Assembly: GCA_965214055.1 (NCBI GenBank)
Contig: OZ243931.1
Coordinates: 124,001 to 188,000 of the forward strand
Direction of reading: 5' to 3'
Length of the DNA: 64,000 nucleotides
From: WTGA01 sp965214055
Lineage (GTDB): Bacteria > Pseudomonadota > Gammaproteobacteria > Arenicellales > Poriferihabitantaceae
Part shown: positions 44,199 through 53,029 of the stretch, piece by piece
How the letters are laid out: every line of letters starts with the position of its first letter
Position numbering within the stretch: the stretch's first letter is position 1
Program-made: the position numbers and the translations under genes
The notes under the pieces: generated by a model
The model's input: only the letters and a program-made list of their open reading frames with translations
What the model was told of the DNA's origin: nothing
Databases searched by the model: none

Positions 44199-45130
44199 TG
44201 GCGAAGCCCACGACGTCCGACGGCTACAGCGATCAGTACACAGTCGACTGCGAGCGCGTTCTTGTGACTCTGCTACGCGGACTGGGCCCGTGGAAGGATT
44301 CCGTGTTTCTGGTGGGCGGACTGACTCCCAGATACCTGATAACAGCTCGGCCACCAGACATACCGGCACATGCGGGCACAATCGACGTGGATATCGTCAT
44401 CGATCTGCAGGTCCTGGCCGACACTGCGGGCTATCGCACGCTCGAGGAAAACCTGCGAGCGATGAAGTTCGAGCGGTCGATGAACGAAAGAGGCCAAAGG
44501 CTTTCATGGCGGTGGCAGACTCACACCGAAGCCGGCGCGCTGATGGTGGTCGAGTTGCTCGCCGACGCGCCGGAGATCGCTGGTGGCAGGGTTGAACCGC
44601 TACCGACGGACGGGAACATTTCCGCGCTCAACATCCCACATTCGTCCATCGTCTTCGAAATGCACCAAGTCACGGAGATTCGGGCAGAGCTCCTTGGCGG
44701 CGGGGGAAATGCCGTTGAAGTGGTGAGGCATGCCAATCTGGTGAGCTTCACCTGCCTGAAGGCCTTCGCCTTCGATCAGCGTTTCGAACGGAAGGATGCC
44801 CACGACCTGATCTATTGCATTGAGCACGCGGAGGAGGGTCTCGACGGTGTTGCACACATGTTCCGTGAGGCCTTGGCGGGCAAACACGGCGAAGTGATCC
44901 GGGACTGCTTGTCAATTCTTCGCAATCGATTTGCACAGGACGGCGAGGTCGAGGGGTACCAAAAGGACGGTCCGGTAGCGGTGGCCCTGTTCGAACTGGG
45001 CAGGAGTGGTGATACGGCTGGTTGGCGCGAAGCTCGAATGCTGAGGCAGCGAGAGGTCAACAGCGTGATAGAGCAACTTCTGGGTCGGATCTCCTCAAAG
45101 GAGCATGGTATTGATTCACAATCCACTTGA
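44198..45130 (+). CDS. AbiEii-like nucleotidyltransferase toxin
   Basis: A 310-residue protein with a polymerase-beta-type nucleotidyltransferase core: VFLVGGLTPRYL (residues 36-47) followed by TIDVDIVIDL (61-70), supplying the Asp63/Asp65 metal pair. A KDAHDLIYCIEH segment resembles the K/R-D-xx-DL motif of AbiEii/MenT toxins. In known type IV systems this enzyme modifies tRNA or otherwise halts growth on phage infection. It is coupled to the antitoxin by a 1-bp stop/start overlap. Its 3' end overlaps the start of the TauD-like gene. Confidence 0.78.
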   Translation: MAKPTTSDGYSDQYTVDCERVLVTLLRGLGPWKDSVFLVGGLTPRYLITARPPDIPAHAGTIDVDIVIDLQVLADTAGYRTLEENLRAMKFERSMNERGQRLSWRWQTHTEAGALMVVELLADAPEIAGGRVEPLPTDGNISALNIPHSSIVFEMHQVTEIRAELLGGGGNAVEVVRHANLVSFTCLKAFAFDQRFERKDAHDLIYCIEHAEEGLDGVAHMFREALAGKHGEVIRDCLSILRNRFAQDGEVEGYQKDGPVAVALFELGRSGDTAGWREARMLRQREVNSVIEQLLGRISSKEHGIDSQST

Positions 45131-46022
45131 TATGGGAAATATAACGGTTCAACCGCTGTCCGATGTACTAGGGGTGTCGATTCGTGGGATTGATGTCTCC
45201 CGGGGATTGGATGCGCATGAGCAATCCCTGATTGCTCAAAATCTGGTGGAACACAAGGCAGTTTTGATACCGGACCAAAAGCTGGCGCCGGAAGAATATG
45301 CTGCGTTCGGACGGAGTTGGACGTCAAAAACCCGGGCCGATGGCTTTACTGAAATGAATGTGCCCGGATTTGATGATATCAATATCGTCGGAAATGTCGG
45401 GGCCCTTTTCCAGGATGAAGCGTATCGAAATGGGGCGTCGTTCTGGCATACTGACTGTGCTGCGGAAACGGAAGCGGATGCCATCACCATGCTGTATTGT
45501 CTGTATTCACCGATTACGGGGGGCCGAACGATGTTGGCCGACATGCAGGCGGCCTATTCCAGCCTGGAGGACGACCTGAAAGCCCGGATCGCCCCCCTCA
45601 CCGCAAACCACTGCTATGCAGGCAGCAGGCCGATCCTGGGTGGATTTGAAAGCTGGGAATTCGAATTGACCCCCGTAACCAAAGAGACCGCAGGGGCATT
45701 GCCTGACCCGGTCCAGCGGCCGGTGGTCAGAGCACACTCCGTGTCCGGCAGAAAAGGGTTATACGCTCCCGCAGGATCAATCTTTTCCATCAATGAGATG
45801 GCTGCCGAAGATGCCTACAAGCTGATGCACCGGCTTAAAACACACGCCACGCAGCGTGCATTGTGTTACGCCCACCAATATCGGCCTGGAGACCTCCTGA
45901 TGTGGGACAATTCTTCCACCATGCACTACGGGGAACCCGTTTCGGAAGCCACCCGCCCCGATGAACGGCGAATGATGCATCGCATGTGTGCGCTCGGTAT
46001 CCCCACCGTTTTATTGAAATAA
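45111..46022 (+). CDS. TauD/TfdA-family Fe(II)/2-oxoglutarate dioxygenase
   Basis: About 303 residues. The iron site is H-T-D in SFWHTDCAAE with the distal His in WDNSSTMHYG; the 2-oxoglutarate Arg is in DERRMMHRM. The family includes taurine, alkylsulfatase, carnitine and 2,4-D dioxygenases; the substrate here is not evident. The start is ambiguous: a strong AAAGGAG (45097-45103) is 7 nt before TTG 45111 and 1 nt before ATG 45105, while ATG 45132 has no site. The start lies inside the 3' end of the AbiEii gene, so the two can be co-transcribed. Confidence 0.87.
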   Translation: MIHNPLDMGNITVQPLSDVLGVSIRGIDVSRGLDAHEQSLIAQNLVEHKAVLIPDQKLAPEEYAAFGRSWTSKTRADGFTEMNVPGFDDINIVGNVGALFQDEAYRNGASFWHTDCAAETEADAITMLYCLYSPITGGRTMLADMQAAYSSLEDDLKARIAPLTANHCYAGSRPILGGFESWEFELTPVTKETAGALPDPVQRPVVRAHSVSGRKGLYAPAGSIFSINEMAAEDAYKLMHRLKTHATQRALCYAHQYRPGDLLMWDNSSTMHYGEPVSEATRPDERRMMHRMCALGIPTVLLK

Positions 46023-46308
46023 AGGCAGGCATCCTGTGCCAGAACCCATGATTTTCCGAAATCCCCGCCTCCCTGTGCTCTCTATGATGTACCCCAGGCC
46101 GTGAAGGCGTCCACTTTCAATTTCAGGTTTCGGGTCACAGCCTCCACGAAAAACCATGGAACAACGTTCAGGAAAAGAAAATTCCCTTTTCCCTGGTGAC
46201 CATTTCATGGTGACCCGCTCCGTAAACGATTGTTCTCCTGCCGGGATCCGGTGTTCCGGGGAAGCAGGAGGCAATCCGAATTATTTCCTGGAAAATCCGG
46301 TGGCGCTT

Positions 46309-48624
46309 TCAGTTTCTCAACGGTTTCCCGAAAGCCAGCATGTGATCAATCCTCCGGCGGGTGCCATCGGTCTGCACCAGGGTATTGAATGCCTTTCGTT
46401 CCGCATTGAGCAGGTCCTGTTCTGACCAACCGGTCCCCGGATCGACCTCTCCGCCGCTTACAATTCGCGCGATCTCCGTTCCCACTACGACATCATGAGC
46501 GGTCAGTCTGTGGTCCTCTCCGGCTTTCTCGAGCCAGTCCACCATTTTCCCGAATACGGCGGTACCGGGCATCGACAGGCTCGGACGGGAAAACGGTTTC
46601 TGGTCCTGGCTGGCATTCAATGCACGGACCGACTGGCTGTAGATGCGGTCCCGGTTCATTTCAAACCGGTCATGCTCCCTCAGCATGACCAGTTCATGGG
46701 CCAGAATGGGAGAAGTCGCCGTCCTGCCATACCCGATATTCATGAACGCCTTCCAGGATGCCCCGGCAATGTCCCCGTTCCCACATCCCAGTTTCTCAAC
46801 CCATCGATAAAGTATCTCCTTGCATCCCCCTCCGGATGGAACCACCCCGACCAGTGATTCAACCAGTCCCATCACCGAGTTCGCATGACAGATCACCTGC
46901 TTTGCGTGCAACACGACTTCGAATCCGCCTCCAAGGGACAGCCCCACGGGTGCCACGACTACCGGGAAGTCTGCATCCCGCATGGACAGCACGGTTTGCT
47001 GGAAATCATTGAGAAACGCATCCAGGCCATCCAGATCATCGCGTTGGCAATACTCCCTGACGGCCCCCAAATTGACCCCGCAGGAAAAATGAGGCGCATC
47101 ATTGTGCACCAGCAATCCTCTCAGGTTTTTCCGCGGAACCTGTTCAATGGCATCCGCCAGAACGGCCATGGATTCGGCATCCAGCGTATTCGCCTTGCTG
47201 TGAAACTCCACCAGCGCCACTTCATCCGTAATGTACCAGCTTGCCTTTTCGTTGCGGTTGACCGGGTGCAGCGTTCGTTTTTTCTCGTTAAAACGAACCA
47301 CCCCCTGAGGACGGGTGACCGACCCCCAGCGATTCCGGTTCTGCCGGGTTTGCAGAACACCGTCGTGCACACGATAAAAGGAAGAACCTTTGGCACTGCG
47401 AAGAAAATCCGGCACCACCCGGTCTTCGGATTCCAGTCGGTCCACCAGATAATCCACGCCAATGGCATCCATCATCTCGAAGGGCCCGGCGAGCCAGTTG
47501 TAACCCAGCTTCATCGCATCATCAATGGCCAGTGGGTCCTCACCAACTTCGGGAATCAACGAAGCGGCATAACACAGCGTATTCGACAGGACCCTCCATG
47601 CAAAGTTCCCATATCTGGAATCGTCCCGGAGCAAAACCATGACCCCGTTCTTTTCCGCCTCTTCTGCGACCGGAAGTACCCGCCGTTCAAATAAAGCGTA
47701 TTGTGCTGAATTCAAATCCAGCATATGCCGGTCGGTGGAATCCTCTTCCTGATAATAAAATCCCTTCCCCTTCTTGTTCCCGGTATGACCGTTTTCTATC
47801 ATGCGGGTCATCAATGGGATCTCGCCGGCCACCTGGTGAAACGCATCTGTTTCGGGAAGAATGCTCACGAGACTCTTCACCACATCCGCCATCAAATCGA
47901 TCCCGATGAGGTCATAGAGCCCAAAGACCCCGGTTTTGGGTATCCCCATGGGACGTCCAAAGATCGCATCCGCCTCCACTGGTTCGAGTTTCAGTTCAAA
48001 CGCGGCATGCAGTGCACACTGGATGGCATACACCCCCACCCGATTTCCAAGAAATCCCGGGGTATCCAGGCAACGGACCACCCCCTTCCCCAACTTCTGC
48101 TCACAAAAGGCATCCAGCTGGTCGATGACGGCCCGGTCGGTGTGTTCCCCCCGGACCAGTTCAAGCAGGCGCATGAACCGGACCGGATTAAAAAAATGGG
48201 TAATCGCAAACCGCTTTTGAAAAGATTCCGGCATCCCTTCCACGAGAAGACGAATCGGAATCGTGGATGTGTTCGAAGTGATCACAACCTCCTTGCTGCA
48301 GGTATCATTCAGGCGCTGATACAGGCCTTTCTTGATATCCAGCCGCTCTACCACGGCTTCGGTAATCCAGTCACACTGGGCAAGCCGGTGAAAGTCGTCA
48401 CGGATATTTCCGGGCTGGATTCGAGTGAAGGCTTCATCAGACATCAGACCGGGCTGGTTGGGGTCCTTCATTCTGTTCAACCCGTGTTCGGCGGGTCCAT
48501 TGGGATTATCGTCTTCTCCCGGAACATCCAGCAGCAATACCTCCACCCCGGCGTTGGCGACCTGGGCTGCGATCCCAGCGCCCATTGTCCCGGCCCCAAT
48601 GACTGCGACTTGACTAAAACTCAT
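46309..48624 (-). CDS. 3-hydroxyacyl-CoA dehydrogenase / enoyl-CoA hydratase, FadN-like
   Basis: A 771-residue bifunctional beta-oxidation enzyme with the dehydrogenase first: VAVIGAGTMGAGIAAQVANAG NAD site, HFFNPVRFMRLLELV, then the C-terminal helical domain (KKGKGFYYQEE). A crotonase domain follows at about 490-700 (FSCGVNLGAVREY, VGLSLGGGFEVVLHAK, GLVESLVGVVPSGGG). This order is that of Bacillus FadN, opposite to gammaproteobacterial FadB. It oxidises acyl-CoAs in the cytoplasm. No thiolase or acyl-CoA dehydrogenase gene is adjacent. The insertion sequence begins 200 bp upstream of its start and could affect its expression. Confidence 0.9.
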   Translation of the reverse strand: MSFSQVAVIGAGTMGAGIAAQVANAGVEVLLLDVPGEDDNPNGPAEHGLNRMKDPNQPGLMSDEAFTRIQPGNIRDDFHRLAQCDWITEAVVERLDIKKGLYQRLNDTCSKEVVITSNTSTIPIRLLVEGMPESFQKRFAITHFFNPVRFMRLLELVRGEHTDRAVIDQLDAFCEQKLGKGVVRCLDTPGFLGNRVGVYAIQCALHAAFELKLEPVEADAIFGRPMGIPKTGVFGLYDLIGIDLMADVVKSLVSILPETDAFHQVAGEIPLMTRMIENGHTGNKKGKGFYYQEEDSTDRHMLDLNSAQYALFERRVLPVAEEAEKNGVMVLLRDDSRYGNFAWRVLSNTLCYAASLIPEVGEDPLAIDDAMKLGYNWLAGPFEMMDAIGVDYLVDRLESEDRVVPDFLRSAKGSSFYRVHDGVLQTRQNRNRWGSVTRPQGVVRFNEKKRTLHPVNRNEKASWYITDEVALVEFHSKANTLDAESMAVLADAIEQVPRKNLRGLLVHNDAPHFSCGVNLGAVREYCQRDDLDGLDAFLNDFQQTVLSMRDADFPVVVAPVGLSLGGGFEVVLHAKQVICHANSVMGLVESLVGVVPSGGGCKEILYRWVEKLGCGNGDIAGASWKAFMNIGYGRTATSPILAHELVMLREHDRFEMNRDRIYSQSVRALNASQDQKPFSRPSLSMPGTAVFGKMVDWLEKAGEDHRLTAHDVVVGTEIARIVSGGEVDPGTGWSEQDLLNAERKAFNTLVQTDGTRRRIDHMLAFGKPLRN

Positions 48625-48826
48625 GCTGATTCTCTAAAATTGTCTCGATTAATTTGGATGGCCGCCAGAAGAACCGGTCCGACCAATCCGCCCGCACAAA
48701 AGAGCCGTATTCTGTCAGACTCACACCCGAAAAAACAACATTTTTCCGGGTCTGCCGGGCCGACACCCGGCAACAGTCTGCAGGGTGGGCCCTTCCCCCT
48801 TTGTTTTCATTTCCAAACCGAATAGT
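48625..48826. other. upstream region of the FadN-like gene up to the insertion sequence
   Basis: About 200 bp that should contain the promoter of the FadN-like gene. No other gene or clear operator is visible. It is bounded by the left inverted repeat of the insertion sequence. Confidence 0.35.
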
Positions 48827-48847
48827 TAGTGTCTGCCAGAAAACCCC
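48827..48847 (+). repeat. left terminal inverted repeat of the insertion sequence
   Basis: TAGTGTCTGCCAGAAAACCC plus one C. It pairs with the reverse complement of 50616-50636, differing only at two adjacent bases (TC versus CT). Confidence 0.8.
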
Positions 48848-49046
48848 GTTTGTGCAAGCGTTCTTGCTGGAGTTTTCCAACGAAGGTCGATCCATAGGAG
48901 GGTAATCGGCCCATGGTGTTCCCTGAAATTCTTTTTTTGGCCTCAACAGGGTTCAATTTGAGGGCCCGGATAGCCGTTGACCCATAGGGCGGGGTCTCCG
49001 CCGGTTGGCAGAGGGAAACGGGGAGGTGGAAGGGAGACGGATTCCG

Positions 49047-50471
49047 TCAGGCGGCACGTCGCCACCGTGGTTGCTCCTTCTCACGAAGCTGCTGACGCAA
49101 GATCAAGCCCAGTCGGTGGACATTGAAGGCCAGGATAGACAGGGCGACGGTGCGTTCAAAGCCCTCGGCCCCGTGGGTACACACCCGGTCGAGACCGCGA
49201 TGCTCCAGGTTGTTGATGGCCGATTCTATGGCCGGGTGCTGACGACGGGCCGCCTGGAAGGTCGCTTCCCCTTCGCGTTCCCGGTCCGCCTGGGTAAGCC
49301 GCCCCTTGCGGGGAAGTACATTGTGTTCCAGCAAGGCATCCAGGGCGATCCGATTTCCCGGGCTGTGGAACCCCTTGTCGAAGCTGCACAGGGTGAGGTC
49401 CGGGTAGAGAGCCTGAGTCTCGGTAACCATCGGTACTGCCACGGCGGCATCACCGCCTTCCCAGAGCACCCGGTGATGGAGAATGAATTGGTGCTGATCC
49501 TCGAGAATACACACCGGCACCCCGAGTTCCACAGGCCGACCGGCCTTACCCTTGGCGTTCCAGCGGGTGTGCGGCTCAAAGATCGAGAACACCTTTTCCC
49601 CATGGGGAATGACCTCGCCGTGCAGCAAGCGTCGTGATATCTGGTCGATCTGACGCTCGGCGTGATCGATAAATCCTTGTATCCGTGCACATACGGCCTC
49701 GCCCCCACCGTGTTGGGACAACGCCTCCAGCGTCGTGTGAGCTTTGGTCACCAAGGCCTGACAGCTCTCCAGATAGGCTTTCACCTGGGCCGGACGCGTC
49801 TGCGCCTGGCGTATGCGACGGACCCGGTTGAACGCCTGCTTCACTTTCCGTAACCGGTATTGCGACTGACGCCAGCCCGGCAGATTAGAGGCCTCCGCTT
49901 CCCCGGCCGTGGTGCGCACCAGACCCCGCATGGCATCGTACAACAGGCTCACATCGGTCGGATGATGGACATTGGTTTCCACCACAAAGCTGTCACACCT
50001 TCCGAGCAATTTCTCTCCAGGCTTTTTTTTTGAGACCCGATGTCCCGTCTCCACCACCAATTGGTTCACCTTGGCCAATACCTCGGGACGTAACAGGCTG
50101 ACATTGTCAATCACCTGCTGAAGCTGGTATGCACGGTGGAAGACACCGTGCCCAAGAAAAGCCTGGACATCGATGTGCTTGTTTACCAACTCGTGCAACC
50201 GGTCAAAGTCACAGTTCAGTCCCTGTTTCAGGATCCCCATCACCAAAATCCCCCACACGGTCATCCCCGGACGGCCGTTGTTCAGGTCCACCCCGGGCAG
50301 AACTTCCTTTTCCAGCAGATCAAACAGGGCCTCACGGGTCTCTTTGTGGGTATAAAGATATTGCAGTCCCAGCAGCAGTGCGGGAATGTCATCCCGAGAC
50401 TTCGGGTCGAGTCGGATCTCCTCGATCGACAGATTGCCGATCTCGGCCTGGAAGGGGAAAATTTTTCTCAT
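49047..50471 (-). CDS. ISNCY-like transposase
   Basis: A 474-residue DDE-type transposase resembling the ISNCY (IS1202-like) group. Acidic catalytic candidates are the Asp in CDSFVVETNVHHPTD, the Asp in LCSFDKGFHSPGNR and the Glu in AIESAINNLEHRGLDR. The C-terminus (NVHRLGLILRQQLREK) is typical of DDE transposases. The frame is uninterrupted and the element's ends are present, so it may be active. Its N-terminal region (residues about 25-105) looks like the DNA-binding part. Confidence 0.87.
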   Translation of the reverse strand: MRKIFPFQAEIGNLSIEEIRLDPKSRDDIPALLLGLQYLYTHKETREALFDLLEKEVLPGVDLNNGRPGMTVWGILVMGILKQGLNCDFDRLHELVNKHIDVQAFLGHGVFHRAYQLQQVIDNVSLLRPEVLAKVNQLVVETGHRVSKKKPGEKLLGRCDSFVVETNVHHPTDVSLLYDAMRGLVRTTAGEAEASNLPGWRQSQYRLRKVKQAFNRVRRIRQAQTRPAQVKAYLESCQALVTKAHTTLEALSQHGGGEAVCARIQGFIDHAERQIDQISRRLLHGEVIPHGEKVFSIFEPHTRWNAKGKAGRPVELGVPVCILEDQHQFILHHRVLWEGGDAAVAVPMVTETQALYPDLTLCSFDKGFHSPGNRIALDALLEHNVLPRKGRLTQADREREGEATFQAARRQHPAIESAINNLEHRGLDRVCTHGAEGFERTVALSILAFNVHRLGLILRQQLREKEQPRWRRAA

Positions 50472-50615
50472 GAGAAGGGGAAACTCAGAAAGTGAAGATT
50501 CGGAAAAAAGGGCCTATAATCTCCCTATTTTACCAGAAACCGCCTCTCTTGAGGGAATCTTAATATCAAGAACCCGAAAATAATCCTTTTAAATCAATAT
50601 ACTATCGGTGAACTA

Positions 50616-50636
50616 GGGGTTTTCTGGCAAGCACTA
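50616..50636 (-). repeat. right terminal inverted repeat of the insertion sequence
   Basis: Reverse complement reads TAGTGCTTGCCAGAAAACCC plus one C, matching the left end at 19 of 21 positions. Confidence 0.8.
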
Positions 50637-50759
50637 GTTAAATTCATTTATAATCCGGTGAATGAGTGGAATGCGATGTTATCCCGCATGAAACCCGGTT
50701 GCCCCATCTCCATGGGAAAAGAGATCGTAAAAAAGAACCCCATCCTGCCCTGAACACGC

Positions 50760-50771
50760 ATCCTGCAGGAT
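50760..50771. promoter_or_regulatory. 12-bp perfect palindrome before the DUF1989 gene
   Basis: ATCCTGCAGGAT lies 22 bp before the start codon of the DUF1989 gene. It could be an operator or chance; no second copy was seen. Confidence 0.25.
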
Positions 50772-50792
50772 AGAAACCCCGGTTAACCTGAT

Positions 50793-51398
50793 ATGACCCA
50801 GAAAAACGATGCAGACCTGATAACCATCCCGGCAAGACACGCCAAAGCCGCGCTTGTAAAAAAACAACAGAGGGTCCGGGTGATCAACACCCACGGCACC
50901 CAGGTCGTGGATTGCTGGGCGCTCAATGCCCACAATACGGGTGAATTCATGTCCATGGAACACTGCCGTGTCGACCTTGAGCGTTATCGGCCGCAGACCG
51001 GGGATACCCTGGTCACGAACCAGCGGCGGCCCATCCTGACCATACTCCAGGATACCGCCAATGGCGCACACGACACCCTGCTCGCGGCCTGCGACCGGTA
51101 TCGCTACCAGAAACTCGGCTGCACGGAATTCCACCGCAATTGCACCGACAATTTCTGGGAAGCCCTAGTTGCCATTGGAATGAAACCCACCGAAACTCCC
51201 TCTCCGTTCAACCTGTGGCAAAACACCCCCGTGGAGACAGACGGAGCGATCAAACCCAATCCCCCGGTCTCCAACAAAGGGGACTTTATTGAATTCAGCG
51301 CCGAGATGGACCTGGTCATCTGCCTGTCCGCCTGCCCCCAGGACATCACCTCCATCTGCGGAAACCGGCCCACAGATGCGCACTTCAAAATCTACTGA
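50793..51398 (+). CDS. DUF1989 (urea carboxylase-associated) family protein
   Basis: A 201-residue protein of the DUF1989 family. Visible features are VRVINTHGTQVVDCWALN, EFMSMEHCRVDL, the Cys-containing GCTEFHRNCTDNF and LSACPQDITSICG, where conserved Cys and His probably bind a metal. Two members of this family form carboxyguanidine deiminase in guanidine degradation. Here there is one protein and no urea carboxylase, so another role is likely. It is 33 bp upstream of a CNT-type nucleoside transporter and probably in one operon with it. Confidence 0.82.
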   Translation: MTQKNDADLITIPARHAKAALVKKQQRVRVINTHGTQVVDCWALNAHNTGEFMSMEHCRVDLERYRPQTGDTLVTNQRRPILTILQDTANGAHDTLLAACDRYRYQKLGCTEFHRNCTDNFWEALVAIGMKPTETPSPFNLWQNTPVETDGAIKPNPPVSNKGDFIEFSAEMDLVICLSACPQDITSICGNRPTDAHFKIY

Positions 51399-51430
51399 TC
51401 CCGGGTTAACCGATACCCGGCGCCCTGATT

Positions 51431-52678
51431 ATGCTGCAAAGTAGCCTGGGGATCCTCGCATTTCTGGCCATCGCCTGGGTGGTCAGTGAAAACCGGAGCC
51501 GGTTCCCATGGAAACTGGCCATCGCCGGGATTTCCCTTCAGGCCGTCCTGGGGTTCCTTTTTCTCAAGATTCACCTGTTCAATCAGATCATCAGCGGACT
51601 GAACGGATTTGTCATCGCCATCCAGGAATCCACCGAGGCGGGGACCTCCATGGTTTTTGGGTACCTGGGGGGCGGACCGCTTCCCTTTGAAGAACCCTTT
51701 CCCGGCGCTGCCTATATTCTGGCATTCAAGTCATTGCCTGTCATCCTGGTATTGAGTGCCCTGTCTTCCCTGTTGTTCTACTGGCGTATCCTGCCACTGA
51801 TCATTGGACTGTTTTCCAAATTGTTTGAAAAAACCCTCAGGATTGGCGGGGCAGAGGGACTGGGGCTCGCGGCGAATATTTTCGTCGGCATGATTGAAGC
51901 CCCCCTGTTGATTCGTCCGTACCTGAAGTCACTCAACCGAAGCGAATTGTTCAGCATCATGTGTTGCGGGATGGCCACCGTCGCAGGCACGGTTCTGGTA
52001 CTGTACGCCGGCGTGCTGTCAGCGGTGGTCCCCGATGCACTCAGTCATATCATCGTCGCATCGGTAATGAGCGTCCCGGCATCGCTGGTGATTGCCCGCA
52101 TCATGGTACCCGGTACCACGGCAGACATGACCGAAGGCAGGCTGGACTTCAATCCGGAGGTTTCCGGCGCATTTGAAGCCATTACGGAAGGCACCGCACA
52201 AGGCGTAAAACTCCTGGTGTATGTCATTTCGATGATGGTGGTGATGGTGGCACTGGTTGAACTCATTGACCTGTGCCTGGGCATCGTGCCCACCCCCGGG
52301 GGGAATTCCATTACGTTGCAGCAAATACTCGGGTATTGTTTTGCACCGATTGCCTGGTTGATTGGAATTCCCTGGAGTGAGTCTGCCGTAGCCGGCTCAC
52401 TGCTTGGAACCAAGACCATTGTCAACGAGTTCGTTGCCTACCTTGAACTGGCGAACCTTCCAGAGGGGATGCTGAGCACCCCCAGCACCATCGTCCTCAC
52501 CTATGCATTGTGTGGATTCGCGAATCCCGGAAGCCTGGGAATCATGATCGGGGGCCTGTCAACCATGGCACCTGAACGCAAATCGGAAATTATCCATCTC
52601 AGCATCAAGTCCATCGTTGCCGGCACCCTGGCGACCTGCATGACGGGAGCCATGGCAAACCTCATTCTTTGGTTTTAA
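51431..52678 (+). CDS. concentrative nucleoside transporter (CNT/NupC family)
   Basis: A 415-residue inner-membrane protein with many hydrophobic segments and CNT signatures: the N-terminal gate (GYLGGGPLPFEE, AYILAFKSLPVILVLSALSSLLFYW), GAEGLGLAANIFVGMIEAPLLIRPYL, MATVAGTVLVLYAG, GTKTIVNEFVAY and the C-terminal ALCGFANPGSLGIMIGGL. It should import nucleosides driven by sodium or protons. Its position behind a DUF1989 gene hints that it delivers that enzyme's substrate, possibly a nucleobase- or guanidine-type compound; this is inference. Confidence 0.92.
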   Translation: MLQSSLGILAFLAIAWVVSENRSRFPWKLAIAGISLQAVLGFLFLKIHLFNQIISGLNGFVIAIQESTEAGTSMVFGYLGGGPLPFEEPFPGAAYILAFKSLPVILVLSALSSLLFYWRILPLIIGLFSKLFEKTLRIGGAEGLGLAANIFVGMIEAPLLIRPYLKSLNRSELFSIMCCGMATVAGTVLVLYAGVLSAVVPDALSHIIVASVMSVPASLVIARIMVPGTTADMTEGRLDFNPEVSGAFEAITEGTAQGVKLLVYVISMMVVMVALVELIDLCLGIVPTPGGNSITLQQILGYCFAPIAWLIGIPWSESAVAGSLLGTKTIVNEFVAYLELANLPEGMLSTPSTIVLTYALCGFANPGSLGIMIGGLSTMAPERKSEIIHLSIKSIVAGTLATCMTGAMANLILWF

Positions 52679-53029
52679 CCCGGCCTGTACGCGATACCGA
52701 AGCACACGGGAAAATGCACGGGCCATGCGTATTAATCTGGCACAAACAAAAAAGCCTTTGGGCTCGGCTTGCCCGCCGAAAATGTTGGGACAAGCGTACT
52801 GCCAAAGGCTCCAAAATACCTGCAATACTACAAGACGGAGATTAGATTCTCAACTTTTCCTTTAACACTTCAGCAATTCTAATTTTGGTTGATACTTCTT
52901 TTTTGTTTCTCCTGTACGGGTTGAATGAATTGGATATTGGTGGGCCCTGCTGTCTCGGTATGGGGTGGCCCGAAGCGGTGACGATTCATCCCATAACGCT
53001 TTATCAATCCGATCAATCTGGCGTGTTGT
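52679..53029. other. convergent intergenic region holding a terminator hairpin
   Basis: 351 bp between the convergent CNT transporter and tsaB genes. Apart from the hairpin at 52748-52810, the stretch 52850-52930 is AT-rich. No gene is supported. Confidence 0.4.
52748..52810 (-). terminator. rho-independent terminator for the helicase-tsaB transcript
   Basis: AGCCTTTGG (52753-52761) pairs with CCAAAGGCT (52802-52810), and an inner CTTGCCC/GGG-A-CAAG stem (52768-52774 with 52787-52794) extends the hairpin. Read on the minus strand the stem is followed by a run of six T (52748-52753), as expected for an intrinsic terminator downstream of tsaB. Confidence 0.65.

Larger units (their letters stand above)
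48827..50636. mobile_element. insertion sequence with ISNCY-like transposase, about 1.8 kb
   Basis: The element is bounded by 21-bp imperfect inverted repeats (19 of 21 positions match) at 48827-48847 and 50616-50636. It contains one intact transposase on the minus strand. About 200 bp of non-coding sequence lie between the left end and the transposase stop (48848-49046), and about 140 bp between its start and the right end. I found no direct target duplication immediately outside the repeats, so either it is long and diverged, or the ends are slightly misplaced. No gene appears interrupted. Confidence 0.8.

Noticed and set aside
46180..46215. Repeated TGGTGACCAT-type string near 46190
   Set aside because: Two short partial copies only, with no arms long enough for an operator or terminator.
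52753..52810. Hairpin considered as a small RNA gene
   Set aside because: On the minus strand it ends in a T run right after the tsaB operon, so an intrinsic terminator is the simpler reading.
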